DNA of 64,000 nucleotides from Calothrix sp. PCC 7716 (GTDB lineage Bacteria; Cyanobacteriota; Cyanobacteriia; Cyanobacteriales; Nostocaceae): the NCBI RefSeq assembly GCF_019977735.1, contig NZ_AP025018.1, forward strand, positions 9,676,580 to 9,740,579. Direction: 5' to 3'. Shown here piece after piece: positions 8,945-17,414 of the stretch; the first letter of the stretch is position 1; every line of letters starts with the position of its first letter. The notes beneath the pieces are model-generated. The model saw only the letters and a program-made list of their open reading frames with translations, was not told where the DNA came from and searched no databases. Both the position numbers and the translations under genes were made by a program.

Positions 8945-10582
8945 TTAATGATTTAAAGTGCAACTAACATAAGTACAATTTCTGTTATTTCTTTTTGATT
9001 TATTCAACGCTTCAACAGCAGCATCAACTAAAATGCTTGTGGGTGCTTGAGCATTAGGAATTGCACAAGCTATACCTAAACTAACAGTCACAACCCTAGC
9101 CGGAAAACCATAATAGGCAACATTATGTAAGATTCCTAAGTTTATCACTTCATTGCGAATTTTTTCAGATAATTTTGAAGTCATTGAGCTATTAATTTGA
9201 GGTAATAGTATGGCAAATTGTTGATAATCGTAACGAGCGACTAATTTTGAGTAAGAGTACGAAACAGAACATTCTACCTTTGTTTCTAAAACTCTAGCAA
9301 TTTTTTGTAAACAACTATTTTCCGCTTGTTTGCCATTTGTATCACCATATGCTTTTAAATAATCTATTTCACATAAAATCAGTGATAGAGGCGCCATTTC
9401 TGAAGCTAACTCGTGCCAAATTTGTTCTAGACGTATGTCAAAATACCGTCTGTTAGCTACTTGAGTCAGTGCATCTGTCAGTGCTAGTTGTTTCAACTCT
9501 ATATTTTCTTTATTTAACTGTACTAGCTTATCTTGTAAATTTAATTCCTCCATATTTTGTGATGCAAAATACCGACGATATAACTCACAGGAAACTTTGC
9601 ATAAACTACCAGTTATTTTTACCAATCCCATGCTTTCTAACTTGTAAGCAAGAATATGGTTTATTTCCACACCATCTGAATTATTAACTACCTGTTTTAG
9701 TGCCATCCCTAAAGCCGGGTCATTTTGTAATGTCACAAACAAACTCCGCAAATGAGCGCTATAAATACCTGTAATTGTAGAAGATGATTGTAATAACTCT
9801 TCTAAAGTAATTTTAGAATTTATAGCTAATTCATACAAAGCAAGCCGCACTAAATAAGGATGACCTCCCAACATTTTTTGTATAGATAGTATTTGCGGTA
9901 TCTCTAGCTGATAATCCAGTTGATGAAGCCGTACTAAACTCTGAATTTGCTTAGTTGTAAACTCTGGTAACTCTATATTTAAACCAATATTAAAAGGAGA
10001 TTGATTAATGTTTAAATTTATATAAACTTCTGTTGAATGACATATTACTAGCCGTAGTTGGCGCCAAATCTCTTCATGTTTGCTTAATTCATGCCAAGCA
10101 CGTAACAATCCTAGAAAATCTTGGGCAATTTCAGGATATTCAAATAACCGATTTACTTCATTTAAAGCTATGACTAAAGGACTTTCAATGTACGACAACA
10201 AATAATATTGAAAATAAATGCTACAATTTACCTTATAACCAAGTTCTTCATCCCAGTATTCTTCTAAATTTTCTTTTATTTTTAATTGATAAGCAATATT
10301 AGCACAAAACCATCGCAAAAACTTATCTAAAGACTTAAAAACCTCTCTGTCGGCTAGCTGAAAATCTAAATATATGGTACGATACTTCTGGTGTTTAGCA
10401 AAATCAATTATCCGCAGTAATAGCGATGATTTACCCATTTTTCTGGGTGCTTTAATTCTGATAATACATCCTGGCTTAGTTATTTCTTGGTAAACCAGTT
10501 GTTCAACAGGGGGACGTTCTACGTAGAATACAGAGCCTAAAGCCACTGGTTCATGAGGTAATTCTAAGATAGGTAAGTGCAT
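8945..10582 (-). CDS. AAA-like domain fused to a degenerate GGDEF domain
   Basis: Residues 1-340 form an AAA_35-type domain with P-loop APRKMGKSSLL (45-55). At the Walker B position the sequence is LVIALNEVNRLF, with Asn141 and Asn144 where I expect Asp (ALDEVDRLF). Residues 365-545 form a GGDEF fold: LTDALTQVANRRYF and LILCEIDYLKAYGDTNG are well conserved. The signature GGDEF itself has become DYQQF (452-456, in ARYDYQQFAILLP), which should abolish diguanylate cyclase activity. The protein therefore looks like a signalling scaffold or pseudo-enzyme. It is the first gene of a probable two-gene unit with the AAA-WD40 gene 20 bases downstream. Confidence 0.85.
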   Translation of the reverse strand: MHLPILELPHEPVALGSVFYVERPPVEQLVYQEITKPGCIIRIKAPRKMGKSSLLLRIIDFAKHQKYRTIYLDFQLADREVFKSLDKFLRWFCANIAYQLKIKENLEEYWDEELGYKVNCSIYFQYYLLSYIESPLVIALNEVNRLFEYPEIAQDFLGLLRAWHELSKHEEIWRQLRLVICHSTEVYINLNINQSPFNIGLNIELPEFTTKQIQSLVRLHQLDYQLEIPQILSIQKMLGGHPYLVRLALYELAINSKITLEELLQSSSTITGIYSAHLRSLFVTLQNDPALGMALKQVVNNSDGVEINHILAYKLESMGLVKITGSLCKVSCELYRRYFASQNMEELNLQDKLVQLNKENIELKQLALTDALTQVANRRYFDIRLEQIWHELASEMAPLSLILCEIDYLKAYGDTNGKQAENSCLQKIARVLETKVECSVSYSYSKLVARYDYQQFAILLPQINSSMTSKLSEKIRNEVINLGILHNVAYYGFPARVVTVSLGIACAIPNAQAPTSILVDAAVEALNKSKRNNRNCTYVSCTLNH

Positions 10583-10925
10583 TTTTCTTCTAATTTTTTA
10601 TATAAGTGTTTAAAATTGCCTCAAGTACTATAACATTGCTTATACATATATAGTAGCACTTGACATCTATCTTAAGATATAAATTTTAAGTTTTTACCAC
10701 AGAGAGGCAGAGAACGCAGAGTCTATGTAAGACATTAGCCAGTGTAAAATCAGCATTTGCGATTACCACACCATACTAATTTTGTTTGCGTTATTACGAA
10801 ATGAATGAATTCTGAGATACTTTTAGAGTCTGTTATACCCCTCCTATTAAGCTAAAATGTTTATGCTAGTACAATAATCATTTTTATTTTGTTATATTTT
10901 AAGAGCGCACTGTTGGGACAAGTCA
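10583..10925. other. Gap between divergent AAA-GGDEF and Uma2 genes
   Basis: About 340 bases without a gene. A tandem-like stretch ACCACAGAGAGGCAGAGAAC (10696-10715) resembles short repeats found beside many cyanobacterial genes. Promoters for both flanking genes should lie here, but I cannot place them with confidence. Confidence 0.4.
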
Positions 10926-11473
10926 ATGCTATACTCCACTGTCATCTCAGAAAGCTTAAAAAATTTTTCCTTAGAAGACTGGATGCAAAACCCTCTTGAA
11001 CATACAGAGTGGGTTAATGGGGAATTAGTAGAAAAAAACGGCATAACGCTTAACATGGTCAAATTCAATCTAACCTAGCTCGTCAGTGGGGTAATTACAA
11101 AGATAATTCTGGACTTGGAGGAGAAATTTATACGGATGTCCCTTGCCTTACCAATATACAAGGTCGGCATCCTGATGTTGCTTATCTAACTCCTGCTTTG
11201 GTTTCTCAACACGGTAATCAAAAAGTCCTTCCTCAAAGTTTTCCTCTCAGCGCTGAAATTGTCTCTCCAACAGATTATGCTGAAGACGTTATTACAAAAA
11301 GTTCTGAATATTTACAGTCTGGTGATGAGGAGGTTTGGCTAGTTTATCCTGAAAACTGTTGGATTATTATTGTTACTAAAAACTCTCGGTTAATTTTCTC
11401 ATCTGGTGAGACTGTTAGTACACAAAAGGTTCTACTTGGTTTTTCTATATCTGTCGATGATTTACTTAATTAA
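10926..11473 (+). pseudogene. Uma2-family protein gene with a one-base frameshift
   Basis: The reading starts at ATG 10926 (MLYSTVISESLKNFSLEDWM) and runs through WVNGELVEKNGIT, then hits TAG at about 11078. In another frame the family sequence resumes at about 11054 (HGQIQSNLARQWGNYKDNSG), goes on through YTDVPCLTNIQGRHPDVAYLTPA and ends at TAA 11471-11473. Adding one A in the ACGCTTAAC run near 11052 would restore a single frame of about 183 residues. The family has a PD-(D/E)XK nuclease fold (D in HPDVAY, E in SAEIVSP). The last 64 residues are duplicated at 6112-6306. The end overlaps the convergent gene at 11466 by 8 bases. Confidence 0.8.
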
Positions 11474-12089
11474 GTTGTAGGGTATTTTCTATTGGTGTAC
11501 AAGCTTGTAATAAAATACCTAAAATTTTATCGACTTCTTTAATGTAGTATTCCACGGAATCGATGTAAAGAGTCGTTCCTTCTATCAATAAAAACCTCCA
11601 ATTCGTTCCAGTCGTAACAGAGCCATAAATTTGCTCTTTCTCTTCACCTTGAGTTTGATTAAATAATTGTGCTGCAATCATTGCTGCTGCACATTGACCA
11701 AGACCGCTATTAATATCTTCTTTTTTCGCCTCAAAAATAAACATTACAGGCGCCGAAATAAATAACTGTTCTTTTGACATACTGAAGATATAATCACAAA
11801 AACCTTGCAAACCTTTTGTTGCATCTACATTAAATTCATTCCCAGAAAATAAGGAAATTTGATTATTTAATGATTTTCTTACATCTGCTAAAATTGGCGC
11901 AATTAAAAACTCTGAGCGCGCTTTTTCTGTGCCAATTGAGGTTGCTAAAGGAATATAGTAGCTCAAAATAGTGCTTAATATTTCTGATGGTGGTACTGGG
12001 TTAACATCAGCAAATAAATTACAGGTCTCATCAAGTGTTAAACTAAAATCTTTTCGCACTTTGGGAAGGGTAAAATCACTATACGCCAT
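11466..12089 (-). CDS. PD-(D/E)XK-like protein of unknown role (paralogue 1)
   Basis: The 207-residue protein has a nuclease-fold signature: Glu60 (RSEFLIAPIL), Asp99 (GFCDYIF), Glu120 and Lys122 in FIFEAKKEDINSG, and Gln132 in GLGQC. These are spaced like a PD-(D/E)XK catalytic core followed by a conserved helix (GQCAAAMIAAQ). A C-terminal part, YGSVTTGTNWRFLLIEG, is also conserved. A clear paralogue is at 55982-56587 and a related truncated gene at 16792-17265. The family is common in cyanobacteria but I know no demonstrated function. No partner restriction or methylase gene is adjacent; the neighbour is the frameshifted Uma2 gene, convergent and overlapping by 8 bases. The start ATG at 12089 precedes MAYSDFTLPKVRKDF, matching the paralogue's N-terminus. 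Confidence 0.7.
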   Translation of the reverse strand: MAYSDFTLPKVRKDFSLTLDETCNLFADVNPVPPSEILSTILSYYIPLATSIGTEKARSEFLIAPILADVRKSLNNQISLFSGNEFNVDATKGLQGFCDYIFSMSKEQLFISAPVMFIFEAKKEDINSGLGQCAAAMIAAQLFNQTQGEEKEQIYGSVTTGTNWRFLLIEGTTLYIDSVEYYIKEVDKILGILLQACTPIENTLQLN

Positions 12090-12157
12090 TTTTATATTTT
12101 TTATATATAATCTACAATTATAATTTTACCAAATAAAACTTTTAGGATACTATTTAT

Positions 12158-12829
12158 ATGGCAAGAAAAAACAAATATCACATTGACCATAGTGTTTTTG
12201 ACCTAATGGGTCGGAAAGCGTTACTGAAATGTAGCTACATTCTAGGTGTTGAAACCACGCGATTAATCAAAGGTGGTATCCGAAGTGAGCTACCAAATGC
12301 TACAATTCGCAAAGGTATTAGACGATGCTTGGGTCAAGGGACGTTTCCTTCCAGAATAGAAAGACTCTTCTATTTTGTAGAAGAATGGCAACCTAGTAAA
12401 CTAGATGACCCTGACTCGGAAGATGTAGACCCAACCGAAAAAGTAAAGACATTAATTGAAAATATCAAAAAGAACTTCAACCGTTTATCCAATTTGCAAA
12501 AATTAGAGATTTTGACAGATTGGATTGAAAAGCCTCAAGAAGATTGCTGTTATGAAGATTTAGATGCTATTGCGGAGACGCTTGGTTTTAGTTATGAAGA
12601 AATTGATGAAGAATATACCTTCGTACTACCTTCACCGGAATTACTAGCAAAAACAATTAGCTCTATGAAAGACGGAGAATTTTACCATTCTGTTATTGCT
12701 CTAGCAGGTATGTCATTACCAAAAGAAGAATTTTCTGACCCTCCTAGTTTTTCTAATGCTGCTTATAATTTTCTTGAAGAACTAGCTGAGTATTTTACTT
12801 TTATTCCTGACAATTATACCATCGTATAG
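12158..12829 (+). CDS. Hypothetical protein
   Basis: I do not recognise this 223-residue soluble protein. It starts MARKNKYHIDHSVFDLMGRK with a basic N-terminus, continues with a helical region (KVKTLIENIKKNFNRLSNLQ) and an acidic middle (DDPDSEDVDPTEK), and ends in a helical, acidic C-terminus. The N-terminal SYILGVETTRLIKGG segment could be a small DNA-binding or adaptor helix pair, but this is only an impression. It is transcribed divergently from the PD-(D/E)XK-like gene with a 68-base gap that must hold both promoters. Codon use looks like its neighbours and the frame is undamaged. Confidence 0.55.
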   Translation: MARKNKYHIDHSVFDLMGRKALLKCSYILGVETTRLIKGGIRSELPNATIRKGIRRCLGQGTFPSRIERLFYFVEEWQPSKLDDPDSEDVDPTEKVKTLIENIKKNFNRLSNLQKLEILTDWIEKPQEDCCYEDLDAIAETLGFSYEEIDEEYTFVLPSPELLAKTISSMKDGEFYHSVIALAGMSLPKEEFSDPPSFSNAAYNFLEELAEYFTFIPDNYTIV

Positions 12830-12831
12830 TA

Positions 12832-13189
12832 CTCTTAAATCATTTCTACAAATAACTACTATAGATGGTCGTGTGTACTTTTTCCAAAATTCTTCCATAA
12901 ATAAACAAGCTCTTAACATCATTGTTGCTAAACCAGCTTGTTTGAAAATTTGCTCAACTTGATATTTTGCTCAATACGACTAATTCCGGTGTTTCGCTCG
13001 GTGCCACCTGCTCCCGTTGTAAACTAAATGCTTGATGTTAGCATCTGAAGCTATTTGCGCGACTATCTTAGCTCGATCAACCTCACGAATATCTATTATT
13101 ACTTGTATTTGGCGCCAGTGCATGACAATATACTCTTTCCGCGCCTCAAAAAGTGGCGCCGCTACATATAATAAAATTTTTTCGTTCAA
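12832..13189 (-). pseudogene. Possible decayed gene
   Basis: An open frame of 69 codons (13189-12980, MNEKILLYVAAPLFEARKEY onward) ends at TAG. The same frame continues, after a second stop (TGA), for about 46 codons to near 12832 as AKYQVEQIFKQAGLATMMLR and beyond. The protein-like composition on both sides suggests one gene broken by two stops, but I do not recognise the family and chance cannot be excluded. Confidence 0.25.
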
Positions 13190-13755
13190 ATAAATTTAAG
13201 AACGGTGCTGAGAGTTAAGAGCGCTTGGATACCAAACGTTAAACTTAAATAACATGTTGGACAAGTTTAAGAAATGTAAATGTGAACCAGGGTTCACATT
13301 TTAATAACATACTATACCAATTTCCATATAGTTTGCGTAAGTATAAAATGAAAGCTTTTTTAGATATTTCAGATGCTCTTGTATCCCCCCTCTGTCAACG
13401 AAATGGTTTATGTTATTACAAAAATAAACTGCTGTTGGGGTTGTCTAGGATTAGCTTTTTGATAATATTGGATTACTGACTGCTATTTGTACTCAAACGT
13501 TTATAATCTGTATTAACTTTGAGGCGCCGAATACGAAGAAGTTACTCATGTATTATTTGTGTTATTACAAAAAAGTATTTTGAAGTGTAGCTAGGGGTAT
13601 TTATATTCAAACACCAGTAACTAGTATACTAAGAACGGTTTAGAAATGTCATTCTGAGCGTAGCGAAGAATCTCTAAGATGCTTCACTGCACTGCGTTTC
13701 GTTCAGCATGACAAAGTTTATATTTAACCCGTTTGCAGTATAAAGCCTGAAATTT
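13190..13755. other. Gene-free stretch upstream of the decayed gene and downstream of rsmA
   Basis: No convincing gene. It contains the palindrome at 13278-13301 and a 68-base unit at 13647-13714 that starts TGTCATTCTGAGCGTAGCG and ends GTTCAGCATGACA. This is a dispersed family whose relatives are at 50197-50510 and 58458-58487. A 65-codon open frame at 13282-13479 has no family features and starts inside the palindrome. Confidence 0.5.
13278..13301. repeat. TGTGAACC palindrome (copy 2)
   Basis: Arms AAATGTGAACC and GGTTCACATTT around AG. Same 24-base family as 6313-6336. Confidence 0.8.
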
Positions 13756-14661
13756 TTAATCCTCATCTTCATCCATGATATCAATTTTGTCTAAGTTGTC
13801 GAATTTATTCTCTGAACCATCATTTTGTTTTGCTTTCTCTTTTAACTTTTTACTCAACTCTACCCATTGTTCAACACTAATATCTTCTCCGCGCGCTTGG
13901 GGATTTATCTGTAATTCTTCTAAAATTGTAGTTAATTCATCTCGCTCAATAATGCTTTGTAAATTATTCCGTAGCATTTTTCGTTTTGCACTAAATCCTA
14001 ATTTTACTATTGTCTCTAAAAACTTTGGGTCATCTGCTTGCTTCTTTAATTCACGTGGTATTAATCTTACCACTGCTGAATCAACTTTCGGCGCCGGATG
14101 AAAAGCTTTAGCTGGAACTGTACAAATATATTCGCACTCTGCTAAATATTGTACTCTTACAGTTAAGGCACCGAAAACTCTTGAACCAGGTTTTGCAACA
14201 ATTCTTTCAGCTACTTCTTTCTGTATCAATAACACTATCGACTCATATGGTCTAATATTCGGACTAGCAATTGTCCCTAATAACTTCTCAATAATCGGTC
14301 CAGTAATATTATAAGGAATATTGGCTACTACCTTATTCTGATTCTGAAACTTTTCAAAATTACCAAGCTGTGATTCTACATCCAACTCCAAAAAATCACC
14401 TTGCAACAGTAAAAAATTCTCTCTTTGTCCAAACTCCTTTACTAACATCTTACACAAATCCCTATCAATTTCTACAGAAATCAAAGCCTGTACTAGAGGT
14501 AAAATTCTGCGTGTCAAAACCCCTGTTCCGGGACCTATCTCCAAAACCCTGTCTTCCTTGGTACACCTTGCCGCACGTACTATACTCTCCAAAGCACTTT
14601 CACTTTTGAGCCAGTGCTGGGCAAGAGACCTGCGCGTCCTTACTTCTCCTTTCCCTTTCAT
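13756..14661 (-). CDS. rsmA: 16S rRNA (adenine1518-N6/adenine1519-N6)-dimethyltransferase
   Basis: RsmA/KsgA uses S-adenosylmethionine to dimethylate two adjacent adenines in the 3'-terminal helix of 16S rRNA, a late step of 30S assembly. The 301-residue protein has the SAM-binding motif VLEIGPGTGVLT (about residues 39-50), acidic loop VEIDRDLC, catalytic motif NIPYNI (about 114-119) and the C-terminal FSAKRKMLRNNL motif. The last 20 residues are an added acidic tail (FDNLDKIDIMDEDED). The N-terminus VRTRRSLAQHWLKSE is standard, which supports the ATG at 14661. In cyanobacteria ispE normally follows on the same strand; here about 8.8 kb of accessory DNA separates them. Confidence 0.95.
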   Translation of the reverse strand: MKGKGEVRTRRSLAQHWLKSESALESIVRAARCTKEDRVLEIGPGTGVLTRRILPLVQALISVEIDRDLCKMLVKEFGQRENFLLLQGDFLELDVESQLGNFEKFQNQNKVVANIPYNITGPIIEKLLGTIASPNIRPYESIVLLIQKEVAERIVAKPGSRVFGALTVRVQYLAECEYICTVPAKAFHPAPKVDSAVVRLIPRELKKQADDPKFLETIVKLGFSAKRKMLRNNLQSIIERDELTTILEELQINPQARGEDISVEQWVELSKKLKEKAKQNDGSENKFDNLDKIDIMDEDED

Positions 14662-15179
14662 ATCAATACTTTTAACCTCTAAACTTAATTACATTTCTTA
14701 CTTATTTCTTACTTAATTTCTCGTCTTTTTTGGTATATTTTATACATTTACTCTTGACTATAAGTGTGTCATATGCTATAGATAACATAAAAAAGCGACT
14801 TGATTTATAAGATAAGATGGGCGTATATAAGTTTAAACTAAATTGGCGTTGATGGCAGTAGTTATATTTTAACGGCGCCTTTTTAGGATATTGGTTCTTT
14901 CATATTTTTACGTTGTTTACGGTTGGTTTATTTTACCACCCATCAAAAGTTAAGTTAATTAAATTGTGTTGGCGGCGAAGTTGGTAGTTTATGATTTAAT
15001 GGTTTAGGAATGAATTTGACAAATGCAATTCATAGAAGAAGTATGGTTAGCATAATGGGGGCAATAAATTTCCAGTTTTTATAATTAGAAAAAATGGAGT
15101 GATAATATTTGAACTGTCTAAATCTTTTAAAACCTCTGTGACAGATTGATACCTTTCACGAAAATTATAACAAATCATT
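14662..15179. other. Gap upstream of rsmA
   Basis: About 520 AT-rich bases with no gene recognised. It should contain the rsmA promoter but no clear element was found. One GGCGCC is present near 14873. Confidence 0.4.
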
Positions 15180-15512
15180 TTATTTTAAGTTTTGGCTAAC
15201 TTGTACCTGATTATGCCAGCTAGTTTTATTGTTATCAAGGTTATACGTTATTTGAAAAGAGGGTATTCCAGTAAGAGCTTCAACACATAAAATACCTAGT
15301 GCATAAATATTGCTGTTAAATTTTGGATTTCGTGCCATTTGTTCTGGAGGGAGATAACCAGGTGTTCTAATAGCTATGGTAGTATTAGAGAGTTCAGAAT
15401 GAAAGTTTTGATTAGTAGTTTGCTTCACGGCACCAAAATCGATGAGAACGAATTTGTTATCGTGTGTACGCCGAATTAAGTTGAAAGGTTTGATATTACG
15501 ATGAATTACATT
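15180..15512 (-). pseudogene. Ser/Thr protein kinase fragment
   Basis: The frame from 15512 to 15180 reads NVIHRNIKPFNLI, then FVLIDFGAVKQT, then TPGYLPPEQM and NIYALGILCVEALTG. These are the catalytic loop, the DFG motif, the activation segment (APE-like PPE) and helix F of a Hanks-type kinase. The catalytic-loop Asp is Asn here (HRN instead of HRD). The N-lobe, including the P-loop and ATP-anchoring Lys, is absent. A stop (TAG, 15513-15515) lies just upstream, and the MITE-like unit begins about 10 bases further on. The C-lobe also stops early. This is a non-functional remnant of the large cyanobacterial kinase family. Confidence 0.8.
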
Positions 15513-15523
15513 CTAACTAATTT

Positions 15524-15650
15524 CCAGGACTTACGATATTGTTACAAAACCTCGTCGGTGCGTGACGCTACAAGTCTTATCTTTATGTCCTAATTCTTGA
15601 TAAGTGTCACACACCCTACGCTTTGAATATGCCAGTTGCGTAAGTCCTAA
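15524..15650. repeat. MITE-like element with AGGACTTACG ends
   Basis: Terminal inverted repeats AGGACTTACG (15526-15535) and CGTAAGTCCT (15639-15648) bound about 125 bases. Inside lies a GGTGCGTGACGC unit (15557-15568) with a matching CACACACCCTACG (15607-15620), so one repeat is nested in another. The element abuts the broken kinase fragment, which suggests it caused or followed the break. No transposase is present. Confidence 0.65.
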
Positions 15651-15805
15651 TTTATATTTGATAATTAATTCAATAATTGTACGCGATAGTACAAAATTGC
15701 GTATAACACAGCTTACAGACAAGAGGAGTAGGAGGCAGAAATAAGTACGTAGACGTACTTATCGATAATTACCTCCATATACTTTACGTTTCTGTAGTAA
15801 AAGAA

Positions 15806-15829
15806 AAATGTGAACCGTGGTTCACATTT
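15806..15829. repeat. TGTGAACC palindrome (copy 3)
   Basis: A perfect palindrome here (core TGTGAACCGTGGTTCACA), extended by A/T runs on both sides. Confidence 0.8.
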
Positions 15830-15879
15830 TTGTAAAATATACGGGTTGTCTAATATTTAATGTAAAAAAATACACAAAT

Positions 15880-16314
15880 TTATGATGGTGGATTGCTCCC
15901 ACCATTACGGTCACGCAAATAATTTATAATTTGGTCAACGCGGTTTCGTAGTTCTTGACGGTCAATAGCAGCTTGTTGCCTATCTTGTGCAGCTTCGGCT
16001 GATGAAGTTTCAACAAAACGATTCACATTAATAGTTAAAATATCAAAAGAATTATCAAGCCTGTTAGCGTTCTCAGTCAATTGCACGATATTGGCAACCA
16101 TAACCTCAATATTATTGTCATGTTGATTAGCTCTTTCTGCTAGTCGGTCTATACTAACATTGGCAGAAGCGATAGCATTATCATATTCAGTGTTTTTCTG
16201 ACTTAATCTTGTAAGAAGAATGTCGTGTGAGAGTAAAATATCGCCAACATTAGCAAATACAGCTTCTAAACGACTTAAACGCTCTTCAATGGTTGGTTAT
16301 CCCGCATTAGCCAT
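15880..16314 (-). pseudogene. Coiled-coil protein gene with an early stop codon
   Basis: From ATG 16314 the frame reads MANAG then TAA (16299-16297), then continues open as PTIEERLSRLEAVFANVGDI through QHDNNIEVMVANIVQLTENA to RDRNGGSNPPS at 15880. The whole is about 144 codons. It is a paralogue of the intact gene at 54622-55095, which shares the RLxRLExxFANVG opening and the EAAQDRQQAAIDRQ segment. The stop replaces codon 6, so either the gene is dead or translation restarts inside (the first internal ATG, at 16101, leaves 73 residues). Function of the family is unknown; the heptad pattern predicts a coiled coil. Confidence 0.7.
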
Positions 16315-16791
16315 TCAATTATCTCCAAGTGGTTTTTATGTAATTTATAGTATATAGGTTCTTAATAACACCAAAGATAGAAAACTGCAAATAATTATAT
16401 CAGCTATAATTTTGTTATTTAGTATTTCAGTATTAATAAGTAATTTTTAACTAAAAATCAGGTAATAATTAGTCTACTCGACTAGATAAAAATACGCAGA
16501 TGTACAAATAAAAATATGATTTCTAGAGTATTGTAATTATATAATGATACAAGGCATTCGTGTTACATAATAGTTTCAAGGCGCCGTCTATTTTTTACAA
16601 GCAATTAAGATGTGAACCGTGGTTCACATTTTCACATAAAACCATCCACTAGATAATACAGCAGATTTTGCGTATATACGGTAGATGTAGAGACCATAAA
16701 TGAACAGAATCTACAAAGATTTGGACATCACTTCTGTACCTTACTCGCATACCGAAGATTTGCTATATAGATCATTTAACAATACAAACAT
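16315..16791. other. Gap with TGTGAACC palindrome
   Basis: No gene is seen in about 475 AT-rich bases. The only structured element is the palindrome at 16610-16629, plus the start of the octamer repeat at 16790. Confidence 0.5.
16610..16629. repeat. TGTGAACC palindrome (copy 4)
   Basis: Perfect 20-base palindrome ATGTGAACCGTGGTTCACAT. Its outer A/T arm on the left differs from the other copies. Confidence 0.8.
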
Positions 16792-16811
16792 CTAGATGTT
16801 TAAACATTTAA
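16790..16811. repeat. Octamer repeat at the end of the truncated nuclease-like gene
   Basis: CATCTAGATGTTTAAACATT and following bases belong to the same TTTAAATG/TTAGATGT family as 645-683 and 6046-6086. It supplies the stop codon of the gene. Confidence 0.6.
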
Positions 16812-17265
16812 GAGATAATAATTCCCATTGGTCAAGTGCAGCAAGTTCAGCGACTAGTTGAGTAAAACCGCACGTAAGGTCTTCATATTTTGCTTCAATG
16901 ACTAATAATTGATTCACAGAATTTAATCGCAGCAAGTAATTGAGATTACCTTGAAGCCAATTAGAAACTTTTAAAACATCTTTTATCCGTAATTCTTCTT
17001 GTGTGTAATGAATTAATTTTGTAACTACGCGCGCAATCAAAATTTCTCGTCTTGCTGACTCATTAGTTAAGAGTACAAATGGTAATACTTCTTCAATACG
17101 GTCGCGTAATTCTTGCAAACGGTCTAATTCTGAATGATATTGAAGCAAAATCAAATTTTTTCGAGTCAAAGTATAACCAAGCTCTTGAGCTAACTCACTT
17201 GCTTCAAAGCCAAGCTCAAAGTATCGGCTAAAAGTATAACTCTGGTTTGAGTCAAGAAATGGCAT
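16792..17265 (-). CDS. Truncated PD-(D/E)XK-like protein
   Basis: The ATG at 17265 gives 157 residues; a TTG two codons upstream is also in frame. The N-terminal half is helical. Glu74 (RREILIARV) and the motif LLVIEAKYEDLTCGFTQLVAEL with Glu124 and Lys126 resemble the second half of a PD-(D/E)XK core, and the FTQL Gln corresponds to the GQC Gln of the two 200-residue relatives in this window. From memory, cyanobacterial homologues continue with a YGAVTTGxxWxF segment. Here the match ends soon after LAALDQWELL and the frame stops inside an octamer repeat (16790-16811). I interpret it as a 3'-truncated gene; whether the product is made is unknown. Confidence 0.6.
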   Translation of the reverse strand: MPFLDSNQSYTFSRYFELGFEASELAQELGYTLTRKNLILLQYHSELDRLQELRDRIEEVLPFVLLTNESARREILIARVVTKLIHYTQEELRIKDVLKVSNWLQGNLNYLLRLNSVNQLLVIEAKYEDLTCGFTQLVAELAALDQWELLSLKCLNI

Positions 17266-17414
17266 AGTCAATGTGCAATTAGAGTGGTTTCACGTTCTTT
17301 ATAATAATTATAAAAATATATTGCAGCAATATTATAAATCGGCGCCACACATAAATTTATCCGGATTGGCTGATAAATAGATGAATACAATAGGCGCCAT
17401 TAAGGGAAAATTTA

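Noticed and set aside
13282-13479. Open frame of 65 codons on the + strand
   Set aside because: It begins inside the TGTGAACC palindrome, has no recognisable family, and the composition looks like random AT-rich DNA.
15531-15722. Open frame of 63 codons on the - strand
   Set aside because: It spans the MITE-like element and shows no protein-family features.
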